Shown: positions 1 through 6,609 of the stretch, piece by piece
How positions within the stretch are numbered: the first letter of the stretch is position 1
Layout: each line of letters begins with the position of its first letter
Assembly (NCBI GenBank): GCA_003154025.1
Contig: PMCE01000135.1
Span: 8,131 to 18,933 of the forward strand
Direction of reading: 5' to 3'
Source of the DNA: Syntrophaceae bacterium
GTDB lineage: Bacteria; Desulfobacterota; SM23-61
DNA: 10,803 bases
The notes under the pieces: generated by a model
What the model was told of the DNA's origin: nothing
What the model saw: the letters and a program-made list of their open reading frames with translations, nothing else
The model's database searches: none
Program-made: the position numbers and the translations under genes

Positions 1-1
1 G

Positions 2-610
2 AAATATTTTTCAGTTTTGAGCATGCTCATCATCGCTGCATTGATTGCCACCATTGCGGCGGTTTACGCACAGACATCGCCCGGCGATATCACCGACGAG
101 CCCGACAAGGACATGGCGAAAGGCCACGAGTCATTCGTCAAGGGAGACATAAACAAGGCAGCCGAGTACATTCACAAGTCAGCGGCTTACGTGAAGAAGG
201 AGGCTGACAAAGTCGCCAAGGAATCCAAAGAGGGAGTGAAGAAAGCCGGTGAGGATCTGGACAAACTCGGGCAAGGCGTCAAGAAGGGCACCGTGAAGTC
301 GGACGACGAGCTGAAAAAAACCTTTGCCAAGGTGGACCACGAGCTTGCCAAGGCCTGGTATAAGACGGCGGACGAGGCAAAGAAATCGGGCAAGGATGCG
401 AGCTATGCGCTTAAGAAAGCCGGTGCGGGAGTCGAGGGCGCGGCCAAGTGGTCTGGCACCCAGCTGACAGAGGGTGTGCAGGCGTCCGTCGAAGCCGTCA
501 AAAAGATCGCTAAAGGCGCAGGGAAAGGTGTAAAGGCAGGCGCCGAAGAAGTCGAGAAGTTGTTTAAAGGCATTGGCGAAGGCATTGAGGATTTGGGCCG
601 CAAGCTATAA
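2..610 (+). CDS. exported Lys-rich helical protein, 5' end outside window
   Basis: A secreted or periplasmic protein of unknown role. The frame is open to the left edge and reads KYFSVLSMLII before the hydrophobic stretch, so the true start is probably a few codons upstream. The TTG at 17 and ATG at 23 lie inside what looks like the start of a signal peptide ending near VYA/QT. The mature part (about 175 residues) is almost entirely Lys, Ala, Glu, Asp and Gly with a heptad/11-mer feel (KKAGEDLDKLGQGVKKG, VKKIAKGAGKGVKAG), predicting long amphipathic helices. No Cys and no catalytic motif is seen. It resembles in composition apolipoprotein- or LEA-like helical proteins, but that is composition only. 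No family recognised. Confidence 0.75.
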   Translation, partial: KYFSVLSMLIIAALIATIAAVYAQTSPGDITDEPDKDMAKGHESFVKGDINKAAEYIHKSAAYVKKEADKVAKESKEGVKKAGEDLDKLGQGVKKGTVKSDDELKKTFAKVDHELAKAWYKTADEAKKSGKDASYALKKAGAGVEGAAKWSGTQLTEGVQASVEAVKKIAKGAGKGVKAGAEEVEKLFKGIGEGIEDLGRKL

Positions 611-783
611 GGTAGCAGAATACCGGAACTTTCCCCCAATGGAAAATAAAGCCGTGCAATAAGGGTTCGGCCAAATTCTATCAGAAGCAAGCAAGCTATC
701 GGCGACCTGACCGATAAGTGAGCTCATTTTATAGATTAGTAGAGGGGTTGGAATAACTAAGAGATGAGGAGGTTGAGAAAGAT

Positions 784-1011
784 ATGGCAACAATAACCAT
801 TTATTGAAAGGATTAAAGATATTCCTCCCATGGAGATCAAAAATGCAATCTATAAGGGTGCAGGTAATTCTATTATAAAAATAGGGTCTAATAATAAAGA
901 GTACTGGTTAATTGGAGTGAATGTTGGTATTTAGAAACTGATGAAAGTGCGGACAAACCTGACGCTTTGAACCAGTCAAGAAAAGTTGAAAGTATATTCA
1001 AAGGAGACTCA
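784..1011 (+). pseudogene. possible decayed small gene in AT-richer stretch
   Basis: The 398 bases between the flanking genes (611-1008) contain no intact gene. From 784 there are three coding-looking pieces on the plus strand. An ATG at 784 lies 11 bases after AGGAGG (767-772) and gives MATI. A second frame from 797 to 934 contains ERIKDIPPMEIKNAIYKG and KEYWLIGVNVGI before a TAG. The first frame then resumes near 931 with LETDESADKPDALNQSRK and IFKGDSYLYRVG, running into the UroD remnant on the other strand. Two compensating frameshifts, near 795 and 930, would join them into one protein. The stretch is clearly more AT-rich than its neighbours, suggesting separate origin. The family is not recognised, and chance open frames remain possible. 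Bases 611-783 show nothing recognisable. Confidence 0.3.
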
Positions 1012-1502
1012 TATCTTTATCGGGTAGGCTCCGAATTTCTTAGCCGCCTCGAAGATAGCGACCACGTTTTCCCCCTTGCACCCCGGATGGACGGAGTTGG
1101 AAGAGGATAGAATGTATCCTCCGCCGGGAGCCACCTTTTGGATCGTCTGCTTCACGATTTCAAGCATTTCTTCCCTTGTCCCGAAGGGCAGGGCATAGGT
1201 GCAGTGGATGTTTCCCAGGCCGAAGGACTTGCCCTTCACATGTTCCTTCACCTGGGCGATATCCATGCATTGGGGCTGGATGGGGTGGATTCCGTCGAAG
1301 GCCACTTCCAGCAGGTCATCCAGGATGGGCCAGATGTTTCCGCCGGTGTGCTTGATGATCGCAAGCCCCCCTTTATGCGCCGTCTCCACGATTTCCCGGT
1401 GAAAGGGCTTGAGGAATCTGCGGTACTGGACGGGCGACATGAGGGGGTCGTTTTGTGCGCCGGGACTCCTTCCAGGATAACTGCCAGGTTGCTCATTTCC
1501 AT
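1009..1502 (-). pseudogene. uroporphyrinogen decarboxylase-family (MtaA/CmuA-like) C-terminal remnant, frameshifted
   Basis: The segment 1009-1440 encodes 143 residues typical of the C-terminal half of the UroD superfamily, which includes heme-pathway decarboxylases and corrinoid-protein methyltransferases. Visible signs are LMSPVQYRRFLKPF, the HTGGNIWPIL strand, DGIHPIQPQ, and GGYILSSSNSVHPG near the end. Family members are usually 340-400 residues, so more than half is missing. Upstream sequence continues in another frame (GVPAHKTTP). One extra C in the C5 run at 1443-1447 would join the two as HKTTPLMSPVQYRRF, a good family match. Beyond about 1502 I see no further family sequence, and that frame meets a stop at 1575-1577. 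So it is a 5'-truncated fragment carrying a frameshift, not a working enzyme. The truncated specificity region prevents a substrate call. Confidence 0.7.
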
Positions 1503-1694
1503 ATCCTCTTCGAAGGGATGAAAAATGGGATAGGGGGTTGCGTATGGTGGGATTTCGGGGAAATGGTATGGGTTTCAGGGGATGGTAGCAAGATCATTTT
1601 GGATCATTTTCAGTCTCCCCTGCACATCGCAGGACATTTCTGTCTTTTCGTTGTTGCAGTCCAAGCATTCCCCTGATAGTCTAAAAGCCGAGAG

Positions 1695-2534
1695 ATGGAG
1701 CGAATCAACTCTGGATTTAGGAGATTCATCCGCGGTGGAGTGCTTCTTTGCCTCCTGACCGCTTTCTTTTCCCTTTCTCCCCCCGTTGGCCACTCGGCAA
1801 CCCCCAAGAAGAAGGATGGTGTGTATCATACGGTGACCAAAGGAGTCACCCTCTACCGGATCAGCCAGGCATATAAAATTTCCCTGGTCAAGCTGATGGA
1901 GGCCAACAACCTTTCTTCCCCCTCGTCCGTCAAGGTGGGGCAGAAGTTGTTTGTCCCGGGGGCCAAGACTGTTCTCCCCGTGGAGCCCTATGTTCCCCTC
2001 TCTCCGTCCGAAAAGAGAAAGCTGGAACGATCCCTGGACGCGGAGGAATCCCCGCCCATCCCCTTCCCGACAGAGGAAGGCAAGGAACGCGGGGAGGGGG
2101 AGAGGCCGCCCTGGGCAGGGAGAGAGCTGGATATCATCTGGCCCATCCAGGGGAAGATCAACTCTCCTTTCGGGCCGAGAGGGAAAAGCCTCCACGCCGG
2201 AATTGACATCGGGTCTCCTTCCTACCAGGAAGTGAAAGCCGCCATGGATGGGGAGGTGATTTTGGCCCGGCAAACCCAGACGGGATACGGGAAAGTGGTG
2301 ATCCTCCGGCATGATCAGGGGTTCTCGACAATCTACGGGCATCTCAACGTCATCATAGCTCGGGAGGGAGAAGCGGTGCGCCTGGGCCAACCCATCGGCG
2401 GCGTGGGCAGCACGGGAAGATCCACCGGGCCGCACCTCCACTTCGAATTGCGCCAAGGGGGCCGCCCCTTGAATCCTCTCGCCCTTCTCCCTCAGACAAT
2501 TGAGGATCTGCTGGAAAAAGCCGGGAAAAAATAA
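1695..2534 (+). CDS. exported LysM-M23 family peptidase (murein endopeptidase-like)
   Basis: A 279-residue cell-envelope protein. Residues 9-34 are a basic, then hydrophobic signal peptide ending near GHSA. Residues about 44-88 form a LysM peptidoglycan-binding domain (YHTVTKGVTLYRISQAY, VKVGQKLFVPG). A charged and Pro-rich linker follows to about 145. Residues about 147-262 form an M23 (LytM/lysostaphin) domain: zinc ligands His167 and Asp171 (HAGID), His216 in IYGHL, and HLHFE with His247 and His249. All expected metal and catalytic positions are present, so it may be an active endopeptidase; EnvC/NlpD-type relatives with a similar layout are inactive amidase activators, but those lack the full set. 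It probably cuts or remodels peptidoglycan in the periplasm. The ATG at 1695 has only a weak ribosome site (gagag). No partner gene adjoins it. Confidence 0.93.
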   Translation: MERINSGFRRFIRGGVLLCLLTAFFSLSPPVGHSATPKKKDGVYHTVTKGVTLYRISQAYKISLVKLMEANNLSSPSSVKVGQKLFVPGAKTVLPVEPYVPLSPSEKRKLERSLDAEESPPIPFPTEEGKERGEGERPPWAGRELDIIWPIQGKINSPFGPRGKSLHAGIDIGSPSYQEVKAAMDGEVILARQTQTGYGKVVILRHDQGFSTIYGHLNVIIAREGEAVRLGQPIGGVGSTGRSTGPHLHFELRQGGRPLNPLALLPQTIEDLLEKAGKK

Positions 2535-2598
2535 TAAGATAGACAAGAAATAAGACATTAGCCGCGGGGAATACAGAAAAGGCAGGGAAAGGAAAGAG

Positions 2599-2706
2599 AA
2601 TATTGGGAGATAGGAATATTGGAATGATGGAATAATGGAATGGTGGAAAAAGGAGAAGAAGTTTGGATGGTTTGTTTTCCCAGTATTCCATCGTTCCATC
2701 ATTCCA
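2599..2706. repeat. 8-base-unit inverted repeat element (family A)
   Basis: The gap between the M23 gene and the MBL-fold gene holds a degenerate tandem array of the octamer TGGAATNN (four units from 2620 to 2651), preceded by two AATATTGG copies (2599 and 2615). The reverse complement of the array recurs at 2680-2706. The arms 2620-2646 and 2680-2706 agree at 23 of 27 positions and enclose 33 bases, so the region can fold into a long hairpin. There is no T-run after the right arm, so a simple intrinsic terminator is unlikely. The element starts about 65 bases after the M23 stop codon. Confidence 0.8.
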
Positions 2707-2775
2707 GTTTACCTCTTGGCTAAGCCAATACAGGATTGATTTTCGAACCCGCGCGCCTCTTGAAAGGAAACGCAT

Positions 2776-3441
2776 ATGAAGCTTGATGAGGACCTCTATG
2801 CTTACATCTGGAAAAGTTCGACGGAAAACAACAGCAACAGCTTCTTGATCGGCGGGGACCTGCCGGTGATCGTCGACCCGGGCCACCAGCACCTGGTCAA
2901 GAACCTGATCAAGCTGATGGAGAAGGACGGAAACCGTTTTGAAGACGTTCGGGTCATCATCGCCACGCACGGCCATCCGGACCACCTGGAGGCCATCCAG
3001 ACTTTTGCCCGGGCGGGCGTTCAGGTCGCCATCCACGAGAAAGAGTGGAAATTTCTGCAGGAAGCTGGAGGCCAATTTTACCGGGCCATGGGGATGGAAA
3101 TGCCGGAGCTCAAAATCAGCTTCTTTCTCAAAGAGGGAGAACTGAAGCTGGGCTCCAAGACCTTCCAGGTGATTGACACCCCTGGACATTCGCCGGGATC
3201 CATCAGCCTCTACTGGCCGGAGAAGAAGGCCCTGTTCACGGGCGATGTGGTCTTCCCCATGGGGGTGGGGCGAACCGATTTCCCGGGGGGTGACGGGGGG
3301 CTGCTACGGGACTCCATCGAACGCCTCTCCCGTCTGGACGCGGAATACCTTCTGTCGGGGCACGGGGAGGTCATCAAGGGCCGGCAAAACATCCTGCGCA
3401 ACTTTGCCTATATCCGCAGCAACTACTACGATTATCTTTAG
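2776..3441 (+). CDS. MBL-fold metallo-hydrolase, glyoxalase II-like
   Basis: A 221-residue, probably cytoplasmic hydrolase of the metallo-beta-lactamase superfamily. The dinuclear-metal signature THGHPDH gives His65, His67, Asp69 and His70. The further ligands are His138 in DTPGHSPGS, Asp157 in LFTGDVVF and His196 in LSGHGE. The segment GVGRTDFPGGD after Asp157 is typical of the glyoxalase II/YcbL/ETHE1 branch, which hydrolyses thioesters or acts on small sulfur compounds. It lacks the C-terminal substrate-binding domain of true glyoxalase II, so the substrate cannot be named. The start is supported by AAAGGAA seven bases or so before the ATG. The stop codon lies exactly where a ferredoxin remnant begins, so the original downstream neighbour has been lost or rearranged. 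Confidence 0.9.
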   Translation: MKLDEDLYAYIWKSSTENNSNSFLIGGDLPVIVDPGHQHLVKNLIKLMEKDGNRFEDVRVIIATHGHPDHLEAIQTFARAGVQVAIHEKEWKFLQEAGGQFYRAMGMEMPELKISFFLKEGELKLGSKTFQVIDTPGHSPGSISLYWPEKKALFTGDVVFPMGVGRTDFPGGDGGLLRDSIERLSRLDAEYLLSGHGEVIKGRQNILRNFAYIRSNYYDYL

Positions 3442-3662
3442 CTGCTCGCTGCCAGGTGAAGGCCATCCAAATGGAAAATGACCATGCCACCATCGGAAAA
3501 AACAAATGCATCGGCTGCGGCCTGTGTGTATCTTCCTGTCCGACAGAATCCCTATCCCTGGTCCATAAACGACCGGGTGAAGTGCCGCCGATATTCCTCG
3601 ATCAGAATGCTCTCATCCAGGCTATGGCCTTAGACAAGAAAAAGCCTTTTCCGTTCGATTGA
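3441..3662 (+). pseudogene. 5'-truncated 2[4Fe-4S] ferredoxin-type fragment
   Basis: The frame after the MBL stop reads RCQVKAIQMENDHATIGKNK and then CIGCGLCVSSCP, ending with LSLVHKRPGE and a short tail. The CxxCxxCxxxCP motif binds one 4Fe-4S cluster. The upstream RCQVKAI matches the last Cys of the first cluster motif of two-cluster ferredoxin domains found in anaerobes, followed by the usual spacer. So sequence homologous to a larger protein reaches to about position 3441 with no start codon before it except GTG 3456. A 63-residue product could be made from ATG 3471, which has GAAGG eight bases upstream, and it would hold a single cluster. I favour a truncated remnant; a small expressed ferredoxin is the alternative. 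Confidence 0.55.
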
Positions 3663-3688
3663 AGTGTACCCAAGAACCTTCAATACCG

Positions 3689-3795
3689 CAAAGAACCCAG
3701 CACAGCAGAGCCCCAAACGCAGGGGCGAAGCTTCTTCCAGCGTTATTTACGGACTTCGCGGAAGAGAAGCATCTGGGTTTCTTTGTTTCATTTTT
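3689..3795 (+). terminator. imperfect stem-loop between convergent genes, possible terminator
   Basis: An outer stem pairs CAAAGAACCCAG (3689-3700) with CTGGGTTTCTTTG (3773-3785), with one bulged base. An inner stem pairs GCTTCTTCC (3730-3738) with GGAAGAGAAGC (3760-3770), with two bulged bases. On the plus strand the structure runs into TTTGTTTCATTTTT, so it could end transcription from the MBL gene. It also lies directly 3' of the minus-strand lipoprotein gene. Stems are interrupted and the internal loop is large, so the call is tentative. Confidence 0.4.
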
Positions 3796-4509
3796 CGGGG
3801 GTGGGGAGGGAGTTCTTTTCTTTGAAGGCCCGAAGGGCCGCCCGGGATTCCGAGCCCCAGATTCCGTCGATGGCTCCGCTGTAAAAACTCAATTCGGCTA
3901 ATCTCCCCAGGATGGCCTGGGCATCCTGGGAGTCGGACGGGTTCAGGAAAGCGGCTCCGCTGGCGATGGGATCGCTTGTATCAACCGGCTGGACAGAACC
4001 TGCCCCTTTGCTGAACAGAGCGATCAGGGTCGCCTTGTCCCACTGTTTGTCCTTCTTCAAACCATTCTTTTCCTTATATGCCCGCAAGGCGGCACGAGAC
4101 CATCGCCCCAAAGCCCCGTCAATCGCCATTTTGTAGAAACCGAGCTCGGCCATACGGCCCTGAATCGTTTTGGCATCCTCGGGTTCCGAGGGGTTCAGGA
4201 GCATAGTTCCTGCGGCCACGGCGTCCGGAGGAGCCTCGGCAGAAGGGGCCGCTTCGGAAGGAAGCGGCGGCTGCGGAGCGACGGGTTTGGCCGGTTGGGG
4301 CGGGGGCGGGCTGGGAGCTGCCGGGGCTAGGGGGCCATTCCCTGGACGGTTTTCTGCGCAGCGGAAACCGCCTCCGAAGTAACCGGTTTCGGGGGCACCG
4401 GCGGGGTGACAGGCTGCGGGGTGGTGGCGCAACCTACGAAAAGGACAAGGGACACCATAACCGGGAGGGAAAGGAGCTTTGCGATCACTTGGCTCGACTG
4501 TGTCTTCAT
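3788..4509 (-). CDS. lipoprotein with two peptidoglycan-binding-like repeats, frameshifted
   Basis: The N-terminal frame starts at ATG 4509 (GGAAGG upstream) and encodes a lipoprotein signal peptide with LVLFVGC and lipidated Cys27, then a Pro-rich linker. It hits TAG after 60 residues (QKTVQGMAP). The next frame continues with the same Pro/Ala-rich linker and then two copies of a PG_binding_1-like domain, each introduced by LNPS-D/E: about 113-167 (IQGRMAELGFY, AIDGALG) and 197-240 (ILGRLAELSFY, AIDGIWG). One extra C in the C5 run at 4330-4334 restores a single 240-residue protein. Numbers use this repaired reading. The role would be a membrane-anchored cell-wall-binding protein. Clean domain conservation after the break argues for a very recent mutation, a base-calling error or phase switching rather than old decay. 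It is divergent from the FabZ operon. Confidence 0.75.
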
Positions 4510-4669
4510 GGCCTGGTTTCCTTCCGGAAAAATCAAAGGATTCAGCCGGAGGATAGATCGCCTTCCCGGGAGGAATATTCAATCCCTATTTATCATGGGA
4601 GCGGGATGGTTGCAACCCAGAAGAAGCGGGATGTAATCTCCAAGGCCCCAAGGTCAGCAAAAATCGAAT

Positions 4670-4697
4670 TTGTCGGCCTGGGAAAATATGATATGAT
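4670..4697 (+). promoter_or_regulatory. candidate sigma-70 promoter for the FabZ operon
   Basis: TTGTCG at 4670-4675 and TATGAT at 4692-4697 are separated by 16 bases. Expected transcription start is near 4704, about 30 bases before the proposed ATC start and about 20 before its Shine-Dalgarno site. It lies in the only sizeable gap between the divergent lipoprotein and FabZ genes. Position and -10 match are good; the -35 is moderate. Confidence 0.45.
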
Positions 4698-4722
4698 ATC
4701 TCCGTTCTCATCATCCAATTCC

Positions 4723-4736
4723 GGAGGGACAAGATC
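4723..4736 (+). promoter_or_regulatory. ribosome binding site deciding an ATC start
   Basis: GGAGG (4723-4727) is followed after six bases by ATC (4734-4736), in frame with the first FabZ gene. No ATG, GTG or TTG exists in that frame between the stop at 4689-4691 and ATG 4821. ATG 4821 lies inside the conserved HPYPLLMVDR segment and has no ribosome site of its own. Confidence 0.5.
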
Positions 4737-5213
4737 AATACCGAACAACCCGATACGCTGGTCGAACGAAAGCAGCGGGAAGAGCTCCTGCAGCGCCTTT
4801 CCCATCCTTATCCCCTTCTGATGGTGGACCGGCTGGAGGCAGTAGAGAAAGAAAAGAACATCCGCGCGGTGAAATGGGTTACGGCGAACGAGTTTTATCT
4901 GGCCGGCCATTTTCCCGGGGAACCGATCCTGCCCGGGGTCATGACCCTGGAGGGGCTGGTGCAGAGCGCCATCTTCCTGGCGGCTGAAACATACGCCCGG
5001 GGGCGGCTGCGATGTTTTCTGGAGAAGGTGGACCGGGTCCGGTTCAAACGGGCCATTGTGCCCGGGGACCGGGTGGATTTCCTGGTTCAGGTCGCGGGCA
5101 AGGAGGGGGAACTCTGGAAGTTCAAAGGGCAGGCCCAGGTGGCCGGAGAGACGGCCGCCGAGGCCAACATCATCCTCCGGGTCAACTTTCGGGAAGTGGG
5201 TTTCGAGATATGA
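4734..5213 (+). CDS. FabZ-like 3-hydroxyacyl-ACP dehydratase, active-site intact, probable ATC start
   Basis: A hotdog-fold dehydratase that would remove water from 3-hydroxyacyl-ACP to give the trans-2-enoyl chain. From the proposed ATC start it is 159 residues, normal for FabZ. ELLQRLSHPYPLLMVDR matches the family N-terminus (usually LPHRYPFLLVDR). AGHFPGEPILPGVMTLEGL carries catalytic His59 and Glu73. Starting at ATG 4821 (130 residues) would cut through the first conserved strand. The 3' end overlaps the next gene by four bases (ATGA), implying translational coupling with a second FabZ-like protein. Within this cluster it probably serves a dedicated acyl chain rather than housekeeping fatty acids. 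Family call is firm, start codon less so. Confidence 0.85.
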   Translation: MNTEQPDTLVERKQREELLQRLSHPYPLLMVDRLEAVEKEKNIRAVKWVTANEFYLAGHFPGEPILPGVMTLEGLVQSAIFLAAETYARGRLRCFLEKVDRVRFKRAIVPGDRVDFLVQVAGKEGELWKFKGQAQVAGETAAEANIILRVNFREVGFEI

Positions 5214-5641
5214 TGGAAAACAAAGAGATTCAGAGCATCCTTCCCCACCGCTATCCCTTTCTGCTGGTGGACCGCATCGTGGAACTGGAACCCGGGAAGC
5301 GGGGTGTGGGAATCAAAAACTTGACGGGCAATGAGTGGTGTTTGAACGGAGGAGACGCTTTTCCTCCGGTCCTCCTGCTGGAATCCCTGGCCCAGGTGGG
5401 GGGGATCGTTCTGGGGAGCAAAGCCCGGGAAGAGAACCCGGGCAGCCGCTTCTTCGGTCTCTTCGCGGGAGTATCCGATTTCCAGTTCATGCGGAGTCCG
5501 GTCATGGGCGAGCCGATTACCCTGAAAGTCGAGCTCAGCCAGAGCCTGGCTTCGATTTACCGGTTTCAGTGTGAGGTCCAGGCAGGGGGAAAAAGAATCG
5601 CCGCCGGCCAAATCCTTCTCTCCTTCTCCCGGACTGCGTAA
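5210..5641 (+). CDS. FabZ-like hotdog protein with degenerate active site
   Basis: A 143-residue paralogue of the preceding gene. ILPHRYPFLLVDRIVELEPG, NEWC and LLLESLAQVGGIVLGSKA are typical FabZ, and the C-terminal half (DFQFMRSPVMGEPI) matches the strand that lines the acyl tunnel. The GHFPGxPxxPG loop is replaced by NGGDAFPP: about four residues shorter and without the catalytic His. Glu58 remains at the second catalytic position. By itself it is therefore unlikely to dehydrate. A subunit supporting the active paralogue, as in HadAB-type heterodimers, or a binding protein, is plausible. It starts at ATG 5210, overlapping the previous stop; ATG 5213 is an alternative one codon later. The alpha/beta hydrolase follows after eight bases, so the three form one operon. 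Confidence 0.85.
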   Translation: MMENKEIQSILPHRYPFLLVDRIVELEPGKRGVGIKNLTGNEWCLNGGDAFPPVLLLESLAQVGGIVLGSKAREENPGSRFFGLFAGVSDFQFMRSPVMGEPITLKVELSQSLASIYRFQCEVQAGGKRIAAGQILLSFSRTA

Positions 5642-5649
5642 AGGGCCTG

Positions 5650-6609
5650 ATGAGGCGCTTCGTCTTCATTCCGTTCCTTTGGGTCGCTGCCCTGACGCTC
5701 CTTTTTGCCTTCCTGGCCTGGGGGCAGAAAAACCAGCCCGCCGGGCCTCCGGAATACCTTTCCATCCCTTCCAAGCAAATAGACCTCTCCGGGATGAACG
5801 TTCATTATGTGGAAGCAGGGAAGGGGCCCCCGCTCCTTTTCCTCCACGGACTGGGAGGGTCCTGGAAAGATTGGTCGGCCACCCTGCCGGCCTTTGCCGC
5901 CAGCTACCAGGTGATGGCCGTCGATTTTCCCGGGTTCGGGGATTCGGACCAGCCCGAGCTGAAATACTCCGTCGAGTGGCTCACCGAGGTAATAGAGAAA
6001 TTCATCCAGGAGCGGAGATTGGACGGGGTAAACCTCGTGGGCCATTCGATGGGCGGACTGGTGGCTCTCAACCTGGCGGCGCGGCCCAACTCGCGGGTGA
6101 AGAGGCTGATCATTACCGATGCCGTGGGGATCGGGGACAAATCGGAATTTATAAGTTACGTCATGACCAAGAAGATCATGGGACCCGAGACCCGGTGGGA
6201 ATCTTTTGAAGGGTTCCTGAAGGACGGGTTCCGGGGGATGGCCGATAGTTTTATCAAGGATCAGAAACCGAAGACCGCCAGAGACTTCTTCGAGTCGGTT
6301 CCCAAAAATCCCATTACCGGAAGCCGATTCTTGCCCATGACTCCGCATGTGCAGATGGCCGCCAGCATCATCGACTTCGACATCCGCCCCCAACTCGCCT
6401 CGATCCGCCAGCCCACGCTCATCCTGTGGGGCGCCAAAGACCCGGTAGCCCCGCCCCAGGACGCTTCTTTCCTCAATAAGGAAATCCGTCAATCCAAGTT
6501 GGTCCTCTTCCCCGACAGCGGACACTCCCCCATGATCGAGCATCCCTCCCTCTTCAACCAGGAGCTTGGAAAGTTCCTTCAGACGGGAGAACCGGTTACT
6601 TCCAAATAA
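5650..6609 (+). CDS. membrane-anchored or exported alpha/beta hydrolase
   Basis: A 319-residue serine hydrolase. Residues 5-24 are hydrophobic after MRR, forming an uncleaved anchor or signal peptide, so the catalytic part is probably periplasmic. LLFLHGLGGSWKDW (62-75) supplies the oxyanion region. The nucleophile is Ser133 in VGHSMGG, the acid is probably Asp264 in LILWGAKDP, and the base is His292 in DSGHSPMIEHP. The order and spacing are normal for the family. The substrate cannot be read from sequence; esters or thioesters made by the neighbouring acyl pathway are reasonable, and lipase or haloalkane-dehalogenase-like relatives share the fold. TAAAGGG just after the upstream stop serves as ribosome site. 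Its last 31 bases overlap the 3' end of the convergent thioesterase gene. Confidence 0.88.
   Translation: MRRFVFIPFLWVAALTLLFAFLAWGQKNQPAGPPEYLSIPSKQIDLSGMNVHYVEAGKGPPLLFLHGLGGSWKDWSATLPAFAASYQVMAVDFPGFGDSDQPELKYSVEWLTEVIEKFIQERRLDGVNLVGHSMGGLVALNLAARPNSRVKRLIITDAVGIGDKSEFISYVMTKKIMGPETRWESFEGFLKDGFRGMADSFIKDQKPKTARDFFESVPKNPITGSRFLPMTPHVQMAASIIDFDIRPQLASIRQPTLILWGAKDPVAPPQDASFLNKEIRQSKLVLFPDSGHSPMIEHPSLFNQELGKFLQTGEPVTSK

Noticed and set aside
1503..1694. Further coding sequence of the UroD-like gene upstream of its remnant
   Set aside because: Minus-strand frames here give a stop at 1575-1577 and text unlike the UroD family. Another frame reads GECLDCNNEKTEMSCD, which I could not assign.
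1575..2702. 375-codon open frame on the minus strand
   Set aside because: It lies antisense to the M23 peptidase and reads through repeat A at its start (ERWNTG, FFHHSIIPSFQ). No family motif is seen, while the plus strand has a complete domain set.
4489..4821. 110-codon plus-strand frame before the FabZ gene
   Set aside because: It begins antisense to the lipoprotein signal peptide and ends inside the FabZ N-terminus in another frame; Ser/Pro-rich with no motif.
4821..4823. ATG as start of the first FabZ gene
   Set aside because: It lies inside the conserved HPYPLLMVDR block and lacks a ribosome site; the ATC with GGAGG upstream fits better.
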